From: Alphaproteobacteria bacterium
GTDB lineage: Bacteria; Pseudomonadota; Alphaproteobacteria; Caulobacterales; Caulobacteraceae
DNA: 62,175 nt
Assembly: GCA_018820275.1 (NCBI GenBank)
Contig: JAHJOO010000027.1
Span: 1-62,175, forward strand
Reading direction: 5' to 3'
In this document: in pieces, positions 1 through 7,551 of the stretch
Layout of the letters: each line of letters starts with the position of its first letter
Numbering within the stretch: position 1 is the first letter of the stretch
Translations under genes and position numbers: made by a program
The notes under the pieces: model-generated
Database searches by the model: none
What the model was told of the DNA's origin: nothing
Seen by the model: only the letters and a program-made list of their open reading frames with translations

Positions 1-498
1 GGCGCCGGCCCCTCGCGCGGCGGCGGGGGAGGGGGCGGCGGCGCCTCGGCCCAGCTGGCGGTCCGCACCGCGCCGGCCCCCGCTCCGCCCGACCCCCAGA
101 CCTTCGAACAGGTCGTCGGCCTGATCGGCGCCCGCCGCGACGTGGCGCTGCAGATGGACGTCCAGCGCTACGTCCGCCCGGTGTCCTTCCAGCCCGGCCG
201 CATCACCTTCGAGCCCGCGCCTGGGGCCCCGCCCAACCTGGCGACCCGTCTGGCCGGGCGGCTGAAGGAGTGGACCGGCCGCGTCTGGCTGATCGCCGCC
301 AACGGCCAGGGCGGCGGCGAGACCCTGATCGAGACCGAGAAGAAGGCCCGCGCCGCCGAACGCGCGGCGGTCGAGGCCGACCCCTTCGTCGCCTCCGTGC
401 TGACGACCTTCCCGGGCGCGAAACTGGGCGAGATCCGCGTCCCGCCCCCCGCGCCCGACCTGCCCACCATCCCCGACGAGGTCGAGGACGAGGACTGA
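1..498 (+). CDS. dnaX: DNA polymerase III subunit gamma/tau, C-terminal part (5' end outside window)
   Basis: The frame is open from the first base and ends at TGA 496-498, giving the last 165 residues. A glycine- and proline-rich linker (residues 1-35 of this piece) is followed by a compact domain rich in hydrophobic and acidic residues, as in the tau C-terminal region of alphaproteobacterial DnaX that contacts the alpha subunit. The AAA+ clamp-loader core lies upstream of the window. The call rests mainly on position: ybaB and recR follow on the same strand, the classic dnaX-ybaB-recR order, and the tail ends in an acidic run (EVEDED). Sequence similarity in this tail is weak by nature, so the name depends on synteny. 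Confidence 0.8.
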   Translation, partial: GAGPSRGGGGGGGGASAQLAVRTAPAPAPPDPQTFEQVVGLIGARRDVALQMDVQRYVRPVSFQPGRITFEPAPGAPPNLATRLAGRLKEWTGRVWLIAANGQGGGETLIETEKKARAAERAAVEADPFVASVLTTFPGAKLGEIRVPPPAPDLPTIPDEVEDED

Positions 499-579
499 CG
501 CGCCGGCGCCATTGCCACGGGTCCGGCCGGTGTCTACCGATGCCGGTGACCCCTTTTTTCCCGGTCGAAGCCGGACCTT

Positions 580-1920
580 GTGCGTATGACCGATCCCGCC
601 GGCGTGAACAGCGAGCGACTGGGCCGGATCGTCGAGGACGCCGCCAGCGAAGTCTACGTCTTCTCGGCGCAGGATTTCCGCTTCCGCCTCGTCAACCGCG
701 GCGCGCGCGAGAACCTGGGATACGGCATCGACGAACTGTCGAAGCTGACCCCCTGGGACCTGAAGCCCCGCATCAGCCGCGAGGAGTTCCTCACGCTCGT
801 GGCGCCGCTTCTGGCGCGAGAGACCGAACGGCTCGATTTCGAGACCGTTCACCGGCGCAAGGACGGCACGGACTACGACGTCGCCGTCAAGCTGCAGCTG
901 TTCGACGACGGCGCGGACGCGGTCTTCTACGCCGCCATCCAGGACACGACGGAAACCAAGCGGATCGAGTCCGAACTGCGCGAGACGGCCCGGCGGCTGG
1001 ACGGCATCCTCGCCAACACCACCATGGCCGTCTTCCTCATGGATCACCGCCAGCACTGCGTGTTCATGAACCGGGCGGCGGAGCGGCTGACGGGGTACGC
1101 GTTCCACGAGACCCTCGGGCGCCCGCTCCACGACGTCATCCATCACACCCGTCCGGACGGCTCGCCCTATCCCCTGTCGGAGTGCGCCATCGACCGCGCC
1201 TTTCCCGAGCGGGCGGGAACCCAGGGCGAGGAGGTCTTCGTCCACAAGGACGGCTCCTTCTACCCGGTCGCCTTCACCGCCAGTCCGATCCACGACGGCG
1301 ACGCCGTGATCGGCACCGTCATCGAGGCGCGCGACGTCAGCGAGGAGAAGCGCAACGAGGAGACGCGCAGGCTGCTGATGCACGAGGTCGATCACCGGTC
1401 CCGCAACGCCCTGTCCATCGTCCAGTCTCTGGCGCGGCTCACGCGCGCCGACGACATCGAAACCTACAGGGAGGTCCTGGCCGGCCGGATCGGCGCCCTG
1501 GCGCGCGCCCAGACGTCCCTGGCCAGCCGTCGGTGGGAAGGCGGGCGGTTGGCCGACGTCGTCCGGGAGGAGCTGGAGGCCCTCTGCCCGAAGGACGTCG
1601 TCGACATGCAGGGCCCCGAGGTCCCGCTGTCGCCGCAGCAGGTCCAGCCCATCAGCATGCTGCTTCACGAGCTGGCCACCAACGCCAACAAATACGGCGC
1701 GTGCAGCAGCGGGGGCGGTCGGGTGTCGGTCACCTGGAGCCTCGACGACGCCGGCGTGACGCTGGTCTGGCGCGAAAGCGGGGGCCCGCCCGTGACCGCC
1801 CCGACGCGGCAGGGCTTCGGCTCCTCGCTGAAGACCAATGTGGTGCGCCAGATCCACGGCACGATCCGCCGCCAGTGGGAGCCCACCGGCCTGGTCGTCG
1901 AGGTCGCCTTCCCGCTGTGA
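580..1920 (+). CDS. PAS-PAS-HWE family sensor histidine kinase
   Basis: A soluble 446-residue sensor kinase with no membrane segment. Two PAS-like domains (about 15-130 and 140-258) precede an HWE/HisKA_2 dimerisation domain. The H-box EVDHRSRNALSIVQS puts the phospho-accepting histidine at about residue 272. The ATPase domain carries the N-box-like ELATNANKYGA and the W-x-E signature (VWRES) that defines HWE kinases; such kinases often act in light or general stress signalling. No response regulator lies next to it, so its partner is unknown. The start is GTG at 580, with an in-frame ATG two codons later at 586. It sits between dnaX and ybaB on the same strand, which is an unusual place. Confidence 0.88.
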   Translation: MRMTDPAGVNSERLGRIVEDAASEVYVFSAQDFRFRLVNRGARENLGYGIDELSKLTPWDLKPRISREEFLTLVAPLLARETERLDFETVHRRKDGTDYDVAVKLQLFDDGADAVFYAAIQDTTETKRIESELRETARRLDGILANTTMAVFLMDHRQHCVFMNRAAERLTGYAFHETLGRPLHDVIHHTRPDGSPYPLSECAIDRAFPERAGTQGEEVFVHKDGSFYPVAFTASPIHDGDAVIGTVIEARDVSEEKRNEETRRLLMHEVDHRSRNALSIVQSLARLTRADDIETYREVLAGRIGALARAQTSLASRRWEGGRLADVVREELEALCPKDVVDMQGPEVPLSPQQVQPISMLLHELATNANKYGACSSGGGRVSVTWSLDDAGVTLVWRESGGPPVTAPTRQGFGSSLKTNVVRQIHGTIRRQWEPTGLVVEVAFPL

Positions 1921-1983
1921 CGGCTGGGGCCGCAGGCGTCCCACCCCCTGTCGCCCCCGGCGCGGACGTCTTATCTAGAGGCC

Positions 1984-2313
1984 ATGAAAGACCTCACAGA
2001 TCTGATGAAACAGGCCCAGGCCATGCAGCAGAAGCTGCAGGAGGCCCAGGCCCGCATGGCCGAAACCACCGCCGAGGGCACCTCCGGCGGCGGTCTGGTG
2101 ACCCTGTCGCTGAAGGGCGCCGGCGAGATCACCCGCATCGCCATCGACGACACGCTGATGCAGCCGGGCGAGAGCGAGATCCTCGCCGACCTCATCGTCG
2201 CCGCCCACGCCGACGCCAAGCGCAAGCTGGACGAGGCCAACGGCCAGCTGATGCGCGAGGCCGCCGGCCCCATGGCCGGGATGAACATCCCCGGCATGCC
2301 GAAACTGTTCTAG
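1984..2313 (+). CDS. YbaB/EbfC family nucleoid-associated protein
   Basis: A small dimeric DNA-binding protein of 109 residues, the usual size. The N-terminal helix MKDLTDLMKQAQAMQQKLQE and the following GGGLVTLSLKG strand are typical of the family, as is the C-terminal PGMPKLF. It begins 63 bases after the kinase stop and precedes recR on the same strand, matching the conserved dnaX-ybaB-recR arrangement. Family members bind DNA with little sequence specificity and are thought to work in nucleoid organisation or recombination with RecR. The start ATG at 1984 is the only reasonable one because the conserved helix begins there. Confidence 0.95.
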   Translation: MKDLTDLMKQAQAMQQKLQEAQARMAETTAEGTSGGGLVTLSLKGAGEITRIAIDDTLMQPGESEILADLIVAAHADAKRKLDEANGQLMREAAGPMAGMNIPGMPKLF

Positions 2314-2345
2314 GCGCGTGGCCGCGGGGGCGGTCGGGGCCGGAA

Positions 2346-2521
2346 GGTTCATCACGAAGACCACAAAGGATCCACGAAGGACACGAAGGGGCCGGCGGCT
2401 CCGCGGCGCCCGTCAGGGCGACGCAAAAAATCCGATTGCGGGCAAGGGCCCGCGAAGGCCCGCGCCACCCTCGCTCCCTTCGTGTCCTTCGTGCCTCCCT
2501 TGGTGTTCTTCGTGATGAACC
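2346..2521. repeat. Long imperfect inverted repeat with ~9-base periodic arms
   Basis: Arms at 2346-2390 and 2476-2521 are near-perfect reverse complements of each other (both read GGTTCATCACGAAGA...GACACGAAGGG outward to inward) and are separated by 85 bases. Each arm is itself built from units of about nine bases resembling CACGAAGGA. The element fills the ybaB-recR gap. It has no coding potential that looks real and no transposase. It may form a long hairpin in the ybaB-recR transcript or be a copy of a dispersed repeat. Confidence 0.8.
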
Positions 2522-2579
2522 AGCACGCGCCGGGACAGGGAGATAGGCAACCGCTCAAGCCCCATGGTATGCGCCTGCC

Positions 2580-3182
2580 ATGGCCGCTTCCGCCGGACCC
2601 GAGATCGAGCGGCTGATCGCCCTGCTGGCCAAACTGCCGGGCATGGGCCCGCGCTCGGCCCGGCGCGCGACGCTGGCGCTGCTGAAGCGGCGTGACCAGC
2701 TGTTGATCCCGCTGGCCGACGCCCTGGCCGACACCGCCGCCAAGGTGAAGTCCTGCTCGATCTGCGGCACGCCCGATACCCGCGATCCCTGCGCCATCTG
2801 TTCGGACCCCGCCCGCGACGGCCGCCTGATCTGCGTGGTCGAGGAGGCCGGCGCCCTGTGGGCCATGGAGCGGTCGGGCGCCTTTCGCGGCCGCTATCAC
2901 GTGCTGGGCGGCCTGCTGTCGGCGCTGGACGGCGTCGGCCCCGATGCGCTCCGCGTCGCCGAACTGGTCGGCCGGGTAAAGGGGGGCGAGGCCACCGAGG
3001 TCGTGCTGGCCCTGCCCGCCACCGTCGACGGCCAGACCACCGCCCACTACCTCGTCGAACGCCTGGCGGGCGCGGGGGCCGAAATCACCAGCCTCGCCCG
3101 CGGCGTGCCGGTGGGCGGCGAGCTCGACTGGCTGGACGACGGCACGATCGTGCAGGCGCTACGGGCGCGACGCCCGGCCTGA
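2580..3182 (+). CDS. recR: Recombination mediator protein RecR
   Basis: RecR works with RecF/RecO to load RecA on gapped DNA. The 200 residues show the full family layout: an N-terminal helix-hairpin-helix (LPGMGPRSARR, residues 19-29), a four-cysteine zinc finger (Cys59, Cys62, Cys71, Cys74), then a Toprim domain (about 82-175) with the acidic VVEEA segment and a Walker-B-like C-terminus. Length matches the family norm. The ATG at 2580 directly precedes the conserved N-terminal helix; upstream ATGs at 2564 and 2569 are out of frame. It closes the dnaX-ybaB-recR block. Confidence 0.97.
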   Translation: MAASAGPEIERLIALLAKLPGMGPRSARRATLALLKRRDQLLIPLADALADTAAKVKSCSICGTPDTRDPCAICSDPARDGRLICVVEEAGALWAMERSGAFRGRYHVLGGLLSALDGVGPDALRVAELVGRVKGGEATEVVLALPATVDGQTTAHYLVERLAGAGAEITSLARGVPVGGELDWLDDGTIVQALRARRPA

Positions 3183-3269
3183 TTTTCCACGGGAATTCGC
3201 GATCGGTCCGTCCCCCGTCGGAACCGGAGTATAATGGCTTCGGTCGGACGGGTGCCCGGCACGGATGTG

Positions 3270-3370
3270 GACTCAGCAGACTCTCGAGACTCATTTTTTT
3301 CAGGGAGTCCACTGAGTCCAATGCGACCGATTCTGACGTGGAGCGGCCGGATGGTCCGACGCCGCGACTC
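3270..3370. promoter_or_regulatory. Cluster of seven GANTC (CcrM-type) sites in an inverted 9-base array
   Basis: GANTC occurs at 3270, 3279, 3288, 3305, 3314, 3329 and 3366. The first three (GACTC) are spaced exactly 9 bases apart, and the next two (GAGTC, the inverse) are also 9 apart, with a T-rich loop between the groups, so 3270-3318 can fold as a hairpin. In Caulobacterales GANTC is the target of the CcrM methyltransferase and of the regulator GcrA. The cluster lies between recR and rmuC, ending 18 bases before the rmuC start. Its role in controlling rmuC is inferred. Confidence 0.6.
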
Positions 3371-3387
3371 CCGCTAAGGAACGGACC

Positions 3388-4644
3388 ATGAACGCAGAAT
3401 TCGCCCTCGCCCTCGCCGCCGGACTGGTCGCCGTCGTCGCCCTCGCCTGGGCCCTGATGGAGCGTCGCCGCGCCGCGGCCGCCGAGACCCGGGCGTGGGA
3501 GATGCGCGAGCGCTTCGCCGAGACCGAGGCCCGCCTGCGCGTCGCCGAGGATCAGGCCGCCGCCCAGTCCGAGTTCCTGCGCGCCCAGGCGGGCGAGCAG
3601 GCCCAGGCCGCCGCCGAGGCCCTGCTGAAACGCACCGACGAGACCTTCCGCAACCGCGAGCTGATGGCCCAGCAGCGGCTGGAGGCCCAGCTGAAGCCCG
3701 TCGCCGACACCCTGGCCCAGTTCCAGCTGCACGTCGCCGCGCTGGAGAAGACCCGCGCCGACGAGACCGGCGGGCTGAAGGAACAGCTGGCCCACCTGAT
3801 GACCGCCTCGGCCGCCACCCGCGACGAGGCGCGCAAGCTGACCGAGGCCTTGCGCGGCAACACCGGCCGGCGCGGGCGCTGGGGCGAGCAGACCTGCCGC
3901 AACGTGCTGGAGGCCGCGGGCATGGCCGGCCGCTTCGACTTCGTGGAACAGACCTCGGCCGCCGACGACGCCGGCCGCCAGCAGCGGCCCGACTTCCTGG
4001 TGCGCATGGCCGGGGGCGGGCGGTTCGTCATCGACGCCAAGGTGCCGCTGGCCTTCGCCGATGAGGGGGAGGGCGACGACGAGGCCCGCGTCCGCGCCGC
4101 CGCGATCCGCACCGCCGCCAGCATGAAGACCCACATGCGCCAGCTGGCCACCAAGGCCTATCAGGACCAGTTCAAGCCCAGCCCCGACTTCGTCGCCCTG
4201 TTCGTGCCGTCCGACGCCTTCCTGTCGGCGGCGTTGGATCACGAGCCCGACCTGCTGTCGGACGCCATGGCCAATCGCGTCGTCATCGTCACCCCGTCCA
4301 CCCTGTTCGCCCTGTGCAAGGCCGTCGCCTACGGCTGGCGCGCCGAGGAGCAGGCGAAGAACGCCGAGGAGGTCGCGAAGCTGGGGCGCGAGCTCTACAA
4401 GCGCCTGTCGGTCATGGGCGGCCACGCCGCCGCCGTCGGCCGCGCGCTGGATACGGCGGTCGGCAAGTACAACCAGTTCGTCGGCTCGCTGGAGAGCCAG
4501 GTCATGGTCTCGGCCCGCCGCTTCGAGGACCTGCACGTCGACCACGAGGGCAAGGAGCTGCCCGAGCTGGCCCCCGTCGAGCCCACGCCCCGGGCCCTGT
4601 CCCGGCCCGAGCTCCTCGCCCCGCCCGCCGACGCCGCGGAGTAG
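3388..4644 (+). CDS. rmuC: DNA recombination protein RmuC homolog
   Basis: A membrane-anchored nuclease-fold protein that limits DNA rearrangements. One N-terminal transmembrane helix (about 4-25) is followed by a long alanine/glutamate-rich coiled coil to about residue 150, then the conserved RmuC domain starting at LRGNTGRRGRWGEQTCRNVLE and including RPDFLVRM and FVIDAKVPL, the restriction-endonuclease-like core. The 418-residue length fits the family. ATG 3388 follows a GGAAC-like purine stretch. The upstream gap holds the GANTC cluster. The next gene begins 95 bases downstream behind its own promoter. Confidence 0.95.
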   Translation: MNAEFALALAAGLVAVVALAWALMERRRAAAAETRAWEMRERFAETEARLRVAEDQAAAQSEFLRAQAGEQAQAAAEALLKRTDETFRNRELMAQQRLEAQLKPVADTLAQFQLHVAALEKTRADETGGLKEQLAHLMTASAATRDEARKLTEALRGNTGRRGRWGEQTCRNVLEAAGMAGRFDFVEQTSAADDAGRQQRPDFLVRMAGGGRFVIDAKVPLAFADEGEGDDEARVRAAAIRTAASMKTHMRQLATKAYQDQFKPSPDFVALFVPSDAFLSAALDHEPDLLSDAMANRVVIVTPSTLFALCKAVAYGWRAEEQAKNAEEVAKLGRELYKRLSVMGGHAAAVGRALDTAVGKYNQFVGSLESQVMVSARRFEDLHVDHEGKELPELAPVEPTPRALSRPELLAPPADAAE

Positions 4645-4647
4645 CGA

Positions 4648-4739
4648 CGACAAGCCTTGCGGACTTTCTGACAAGGCCGCTTGACACCTCCGCCCCGTGA
4701 TGTAAAACACTCTTGTCAAATCGACGAGGGAGCTTGTCA
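4648..4739 (+). promoter_or_regulatory. Promoter with symmetric array of CTTGTCA half-sites
   Basis: Four 7-base half-sites frame a promoter: CGACAAG at 4648, TGACAAG at 4669, then in the opposite orientation CTTGTCA at 4712 and 4733. The members of each pair are exactly 21 bases apart (two helical turns). Between the pairs lie TTGACA (4681-4686) and, 16 bases on, TAAAAC (4703-4708), a good -35/-10 pair. The last half-site overlaps the start codon of the 4739 gene. The layout fits autoregulation by the small Xre-type regulator of the same cassette; that link is inferred. Confidence 0.55.
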
Positions 4740-5179
4740 TGCCCGATCAACCCGTCCGCAAGCGCCGACGCCTCGGCTACCTGACCATGCTGGGCGTCAG
4801 CGTCCTGGTCGGCATGGTCGTCGGCGGTCTGTCGGCCCTGATCGACGCCTTCGGCGGCGCCGCGGCGGATCCCCTGCGGATCGCGCTGCTGGCCCTGTCG
4901 ATCATGGCGGTCGTCTGGGTCTGCGTGGCCTGGTGGCGCGACGCCGACGAGGCGGTGCGCGAGGCGCACAAATGGGCCTGGTACTGGGGCGGCTCCACCG
5001 GCATGGCCTGCGTCATCCTGTTGTTCGCCCTCTCCACCTGGGAGGTCATCGACGTGACCCTGCCCCCGCTGGGCAACGGGCCGGGCGACCTGATCATGAC
5101 GGGCGTCGCCCTGACCGTGGGCGCCCAGGGAATCGGCTACGTCGTCGCCTGGGCGGCCTGGTGGCTGCGGCATCGGTGA
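4739..5179 (+). CDS. Four-helix integral membrane protein of a membrane/Xre cassette
   Basis: A 146-residue protein with a basic N-terminus (RKRRR) and four predicted membrane helices (about 14-35, 45-65, 80-100 and 118-142). I see no catalytic or transport motif and do not recognise the family. It is first in a tight cassette: a 63-residue Xre-type regulator starts 7 bases after its stop, and another membrane protein follows. Small Xre regulators paired with multi-helix membrane proteins are common in bacteria, but the function of the pair is generally unknown. The start codon overlaps the last CTTGTCA half-site of the promoter array, which could let the regulator block translation or initiation directly. 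Confidence 0.75.
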   Translation: MPDQPVRKRRRLGYLTMLGVSVLVGMVVGGLSALIDAFGGAAADPLRIALLALSIMAVVWVCVAWWRDADEAVREAHKWAWYWGGSTGMACVILLFALSTWEVIDVTLPPLGNGPGDLIMTGVALTVGAQGIGYVVAWAAWWLRHR

Positions 5180-5186
5180 GGGCAGG

Positions 5187-5378
5187 ATGAACAACCGCCT
5201 CAAGGTGCTGCGCGCCGAACGCGACTGGTCCCAGGCCGACCTGGCCGACCGCCTCGGCGTCTCCCGCCAGACCGTCAACGCGCTCGAAACGGGCCGCTAC
5301 GACCCCTCGCTTCCGCTCGCCTTCCGGATCGCGCGCGTCTTCGGACAGCCGATCGAGGCCATCTTCTCGGAGGACTGA
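5187..5378 (+). CDS. Compact Xre/Cro-type helix-turn-helix regulator
   Basis: A 63-residue protein that is almost only a helix-turn-helix domain: LKVLRAERDWSQADLADRLG, then SRQTVNALETGRYDPSL, and a C-terminal helix ending AIFSED. This is the YgzD/small-Xre class that usually represses its own operon next to a membrane protein gene. There is no ligand-binding domain, so any signal must come from a partner. GAGGG just upstream serves as ribosome binding site. The stop is followed after one base by the next gene, so the three genes are probably co-transcribed. Candidate operators are the CTTGTCA half-sites upstream of 4739. Confidence 0.9.
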   Translation: MNNRLKVLRAERDWSQADLADRLGVSRQTVNALETGRYDPSLPLAFRIARVFGQPIEAIFSED

Positions 5379-5379
5379 C

Positions 5380-5958
5380 ATGACCGAAGATCGTCCCCTT
5401 CCGCTGCCGCTCCGCCTCGCCGGCATGGCGGTGCTGGCCGGCACCGGCGCCGTCACCGGCGGCCTCGTCGCCCGCGTCGTCGACGACGGCGGCGTGCCCC
5501 CGGACGACGCGCTGAACCTGTTCATCGCGGTGGTTCTGATCGCCATGGCGGCGATCAGCGCGGGCGTGCTCGCCCTGCGGCCCTCGCGCTACCCCAAGGG
5601 CTGCGGCGTCCTGCAGGTCGTCGTCATGGCCCTGGCCGGGATCATGCTTCTGGTCCCGCTCTACGCCACCCGGTGGATCTCGTCGGAGCTGGCCTTCGGC
5701 CTGGTCCTCGCCCTGCTGGCCGTGCAGACCTTCGCCAACCTCCTGCTCTGGCGCCGCGCCGACGAGATGCTGCGCCGGATCATGGTCGAGACCGGCAGCC
5801 TGGCCTTCTGGACCCTCCAGCTGGCGCTGTTCCTCTACGCCTCCGGCGAGCGGCTCGGCCTGACCGACGGCGTCACCGCCTGGGGCATGATCGCCGTGCT
5901 CATGGCCGTCTACCTGGTGGCTTCCGCCATCGTCGCCGCCCGCCGCGGCCTCAAGTGA
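5380..5958 (+). CDS. Multi-pass membrane protein of the membrane/Xre cassette
   Basis: A 192-residue protein with about six hydrophobic helices (roughly 13-30, 47-66, 76-97, 104-122, 140-160 and 168-187), short loops and a single acidic/arginine-containing loop (RRADEMLRRIM) in the middle. No catalytic motif is visible and I do not recognise a named family beyond similarity in style to the first membrane protein of the cassette. It starts one base after the Xre regulator stop, so translational coupling is likely. A secreted TraB/GumN-type protein follows 44 bases later on the same strand and may share the transcript. Confidence 0.75.
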   Translation: MTEDRPLPLPLRLAGMAVLAGTGAVTGGLVARVVDDGGVPPDDALNLFIAVVLIAMAAISAGVLALRPSRYPKGCGVLQVVVMALAGIMLLVPLYATRWISSELAFGLVLALLAVQTFANLLLWRRADEMLRRIMVETGSLAFWTLQLALFLYASGERLGLTDGVTAWGMIAVLMAVYLVASAIVAARRGLK

Positions 5959-6002
5959 CCCCTGCCTTCGCAACCCCTTCCTCTTCCACGAAAGGACTTC
6001 CC

Positions 6003-6965
6003 ATGACCCTCGCCTCCCGTCTCAGGACCTCCGCCGCCGCCATCGGCCGCTCCGTCGCCGGCGCCGCCCTCGGCCTCGGCCTCGTCGTGGCCCTCGCCGG
6101 CTCACCCGCCGCCTGGGCCCAGGACGCCGCCAGCCCGGCCGCCGTGCCCCAGGCCCCGGCCGGCTCCGGCCCCGCCCTCTGGGTGATCAAGGACGCCGAC
6201 TCGACCATCTACCTGTTCGGCACCGTCCACGTGCTGCGCCCGACCACCGCCTGGGGCAGCCCCACGGTCGACGCCGCCTTCGACAGCGCCGACACCATCT
6301 GGTTCGAGATCACCAATCCGGACGACCAGGCGGCGGCCCTGCCCCTGATCCAGCGCTACGGACTGTCGCCGGACCGCCCCCTCTCCAGCCTGCTGACCGC
6401 CGAGGAGCTGGCGAAGCTGGACGAGGCCGCCGCGTCGATCGGCGGCAGCGCCGCCGCGTTCGACCCGATGCGCCCGTGGCTGGTCGCGCTCAGCCTGTCC
6501 ATCAGCCCCCTCCTCAAGGCCGGCTACGACCCCAACTCCGGCGTCGAGCTGGTCCTGCGGGCCCGCGCCCAGGCGGCCGGCAAGCCGGTCAAGGGCCTGG
6601 AGACGCTGGAAGAGCAGATCGGCATCCTCGCCGGCTTCCCGGAGGAGGCCCAGCTGACCTTCCTGCGCCAGACGCTCGAGAGCTATGACGAGGCCACCAC
6701 CCAGCTGGACGGCCTGGTCGCCGCCTGGGCCGCGGGCGACGTGGCGGGCATCGAGCGCCTCGGCGTCGACGAGATGGCCGCCGAGCCGGTCATCTACGAC
6801 GCCATGCTGACCCGCCGGAACGCCAACTGGGCCGGCCAGATCGAGACCATGCTGCAAGGCTCGGGCACGGCCTTCATCGCCGTCGGCTCGGCCCACCTCG
6901 CCGGCGACGACTCGGTCCAGGTCTTCCTCGGCCGGCGCGGCGTCACCGTCGAGCGCGTGCAGTGA
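6003..6965 (+). CDS. TraB/GumN family exported protein
   Basis: A 320-residue exported protein. A signal peptide ends near AWA-QD (cleavage about 39/40). The mature part begins with the family's IYLFGTVHVL motif (GTVH at 73-76), followed by WFEITNP and, near the C-terminus, FIAVGSAHLAGDDSV with the second conserved G-x-x-H. These two motifs form the putative metal-binding site of the TraB/GumN (TIKI-like) fold, which includes metalloproteases; the bacterial members are mostly uncharacterised. The start ATG 6003 gives a clean signal peptide; the frame is open upstream but only overlaps the previous gene. Confidence 0.9.
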   Translation: MTLASRLRTSAAAIGRSVAGAALGLGLVVALAGSPAAWAQDAASPAAVPQAPAGSGPALWVIKDADSTIYLFGTVHVLRPTTAWGSPTVDAAFDSADTIWFEITNPDDQAAALPLIQRYGLSPDRPLSSLLTAEELAKLDEAAASIGGSAAAFDPMRPWLVALSLSISPLLKAGYDPNSGVELVLRARAQAAGKPVKGLETLEEQIGILAGFPEEAQLTFLRQTLESYDEATTQLDGLVAAWAAGDVAGIERLGVDEMAAEPVIYDAMLTRRNANWAGQIETMLQGSGTAFIAVGSAHLAGDDSVQVFLGRRGVTVERVQ

Positions 6966-7045
6966 TCGCCGCGCGCGCCGCATCCCGGGAGCGCTTTCCG
7001 GGGTGCGGCGCGGCCCGGTCGAACCCGAACCCGGAGGACACCAAC

Positions 7046-7258
7046 ATGAACGACGATCCTTCCCCCGCCCGCCGGCCCGCCCGGCCCGTCGCCGCCGCGC
7101 TCGGCGCTGCCGCCGGCCTGACCCTGGTCTGGGCCGCCGTCATCGGCCTCGACCTCCACCGGGGCCAGACCGACGACGCGGTCGTCTGGCTCGCCGTCGC
7201 CGTCGCCACGCTCTCGGCCGTGCTCCTGCCGGTCCTCGACGCCGGACGCCGCAAATGA
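7046..7258 (+). CDS. Small two-helix membrane protein
   Basis: A 70-residue protein with a polar, proline-rich N-terminus and two membrane helices (about 17-38 and 46-65). It has a clear GGAGG ribosome binding site before ATG 7046. Its stop overlaps the start of the next small membrane protein (ATGA at 7255-7258), so the two are translationally coupled. No known family is recognised. Together with its partner it ends the run of genes that starts at 4739, closed by the strong terminator at 7498. Confidence 0.65.
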   Translation: MNDDPSPARRPARPVAAALGAAAGLTLVWAAVIGLDLHRGQTDDAVVWLAVAVATLSAVLLPVLDAGRRK

Positions 7259-7482
7259 GCCGGCCCGACCCCGCTCCCTCCGCCGGACCCCCGACCAACC
7301 CGCCTTGGGTCCGGTGGGCGGTGATCGGCCTTATCCTGCTGGTCTGGATCTCGGCCGGCATCTCGATCCTGCTCGGCGAGCCGTGGGGCGGCGCCGTCAT
7401 CCCGGCCGTCGCCGCCACCCTGTGCCTGTCCGCCGTCGATCTCGGTCTCGACCTGCGGCGCAAGGCCAGACGCCGGTCCTGA
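7255..7482 (+). CDS. Small two-helix membrane protein, partner of the 7046 gene
   Basis: A 75-residue protein with two hydrophobic helices (about 20-40 and 45-65) and a strongly basic tail (RRKARRRS). It overlaps the preceding gene by four bases and resembles it in layout, suggesting either an ancient duplication or a two-subunit membrane complex. Function unknown. The terminator stem starts 16 bases after the stop. Confidence 0.65.
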   Translation: MSRPDPAPSAGPPTNPPWVRWAVIGLILLVWISAGISILLGEPWGGAVIPAVAATLCLSAVDLGLDLRRKARRRS

Positions 7483-7497
7483 GGCCCGGACACGAAA

Positions 7498-7527
7498 AAG
7501 GCCCCCTCCGGCGACGGAGGGGGCCTT
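7498..7527. terminator. Intrinsic terminator, probably bidirectional
   Basis: A 13-base stem (AAGGCCCCCTCCG / CGGAGGGGGCCTT) with a GCGA loop. An A-run precedes it on the + strand (T-run for the - strand). It sits between converging genes ending at 7482 (+) and 7552 (-). Confidence 0.9.
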
Positions 7528-7551
7528 GCTCGTTTCAGCTCCGGTCGCGCG

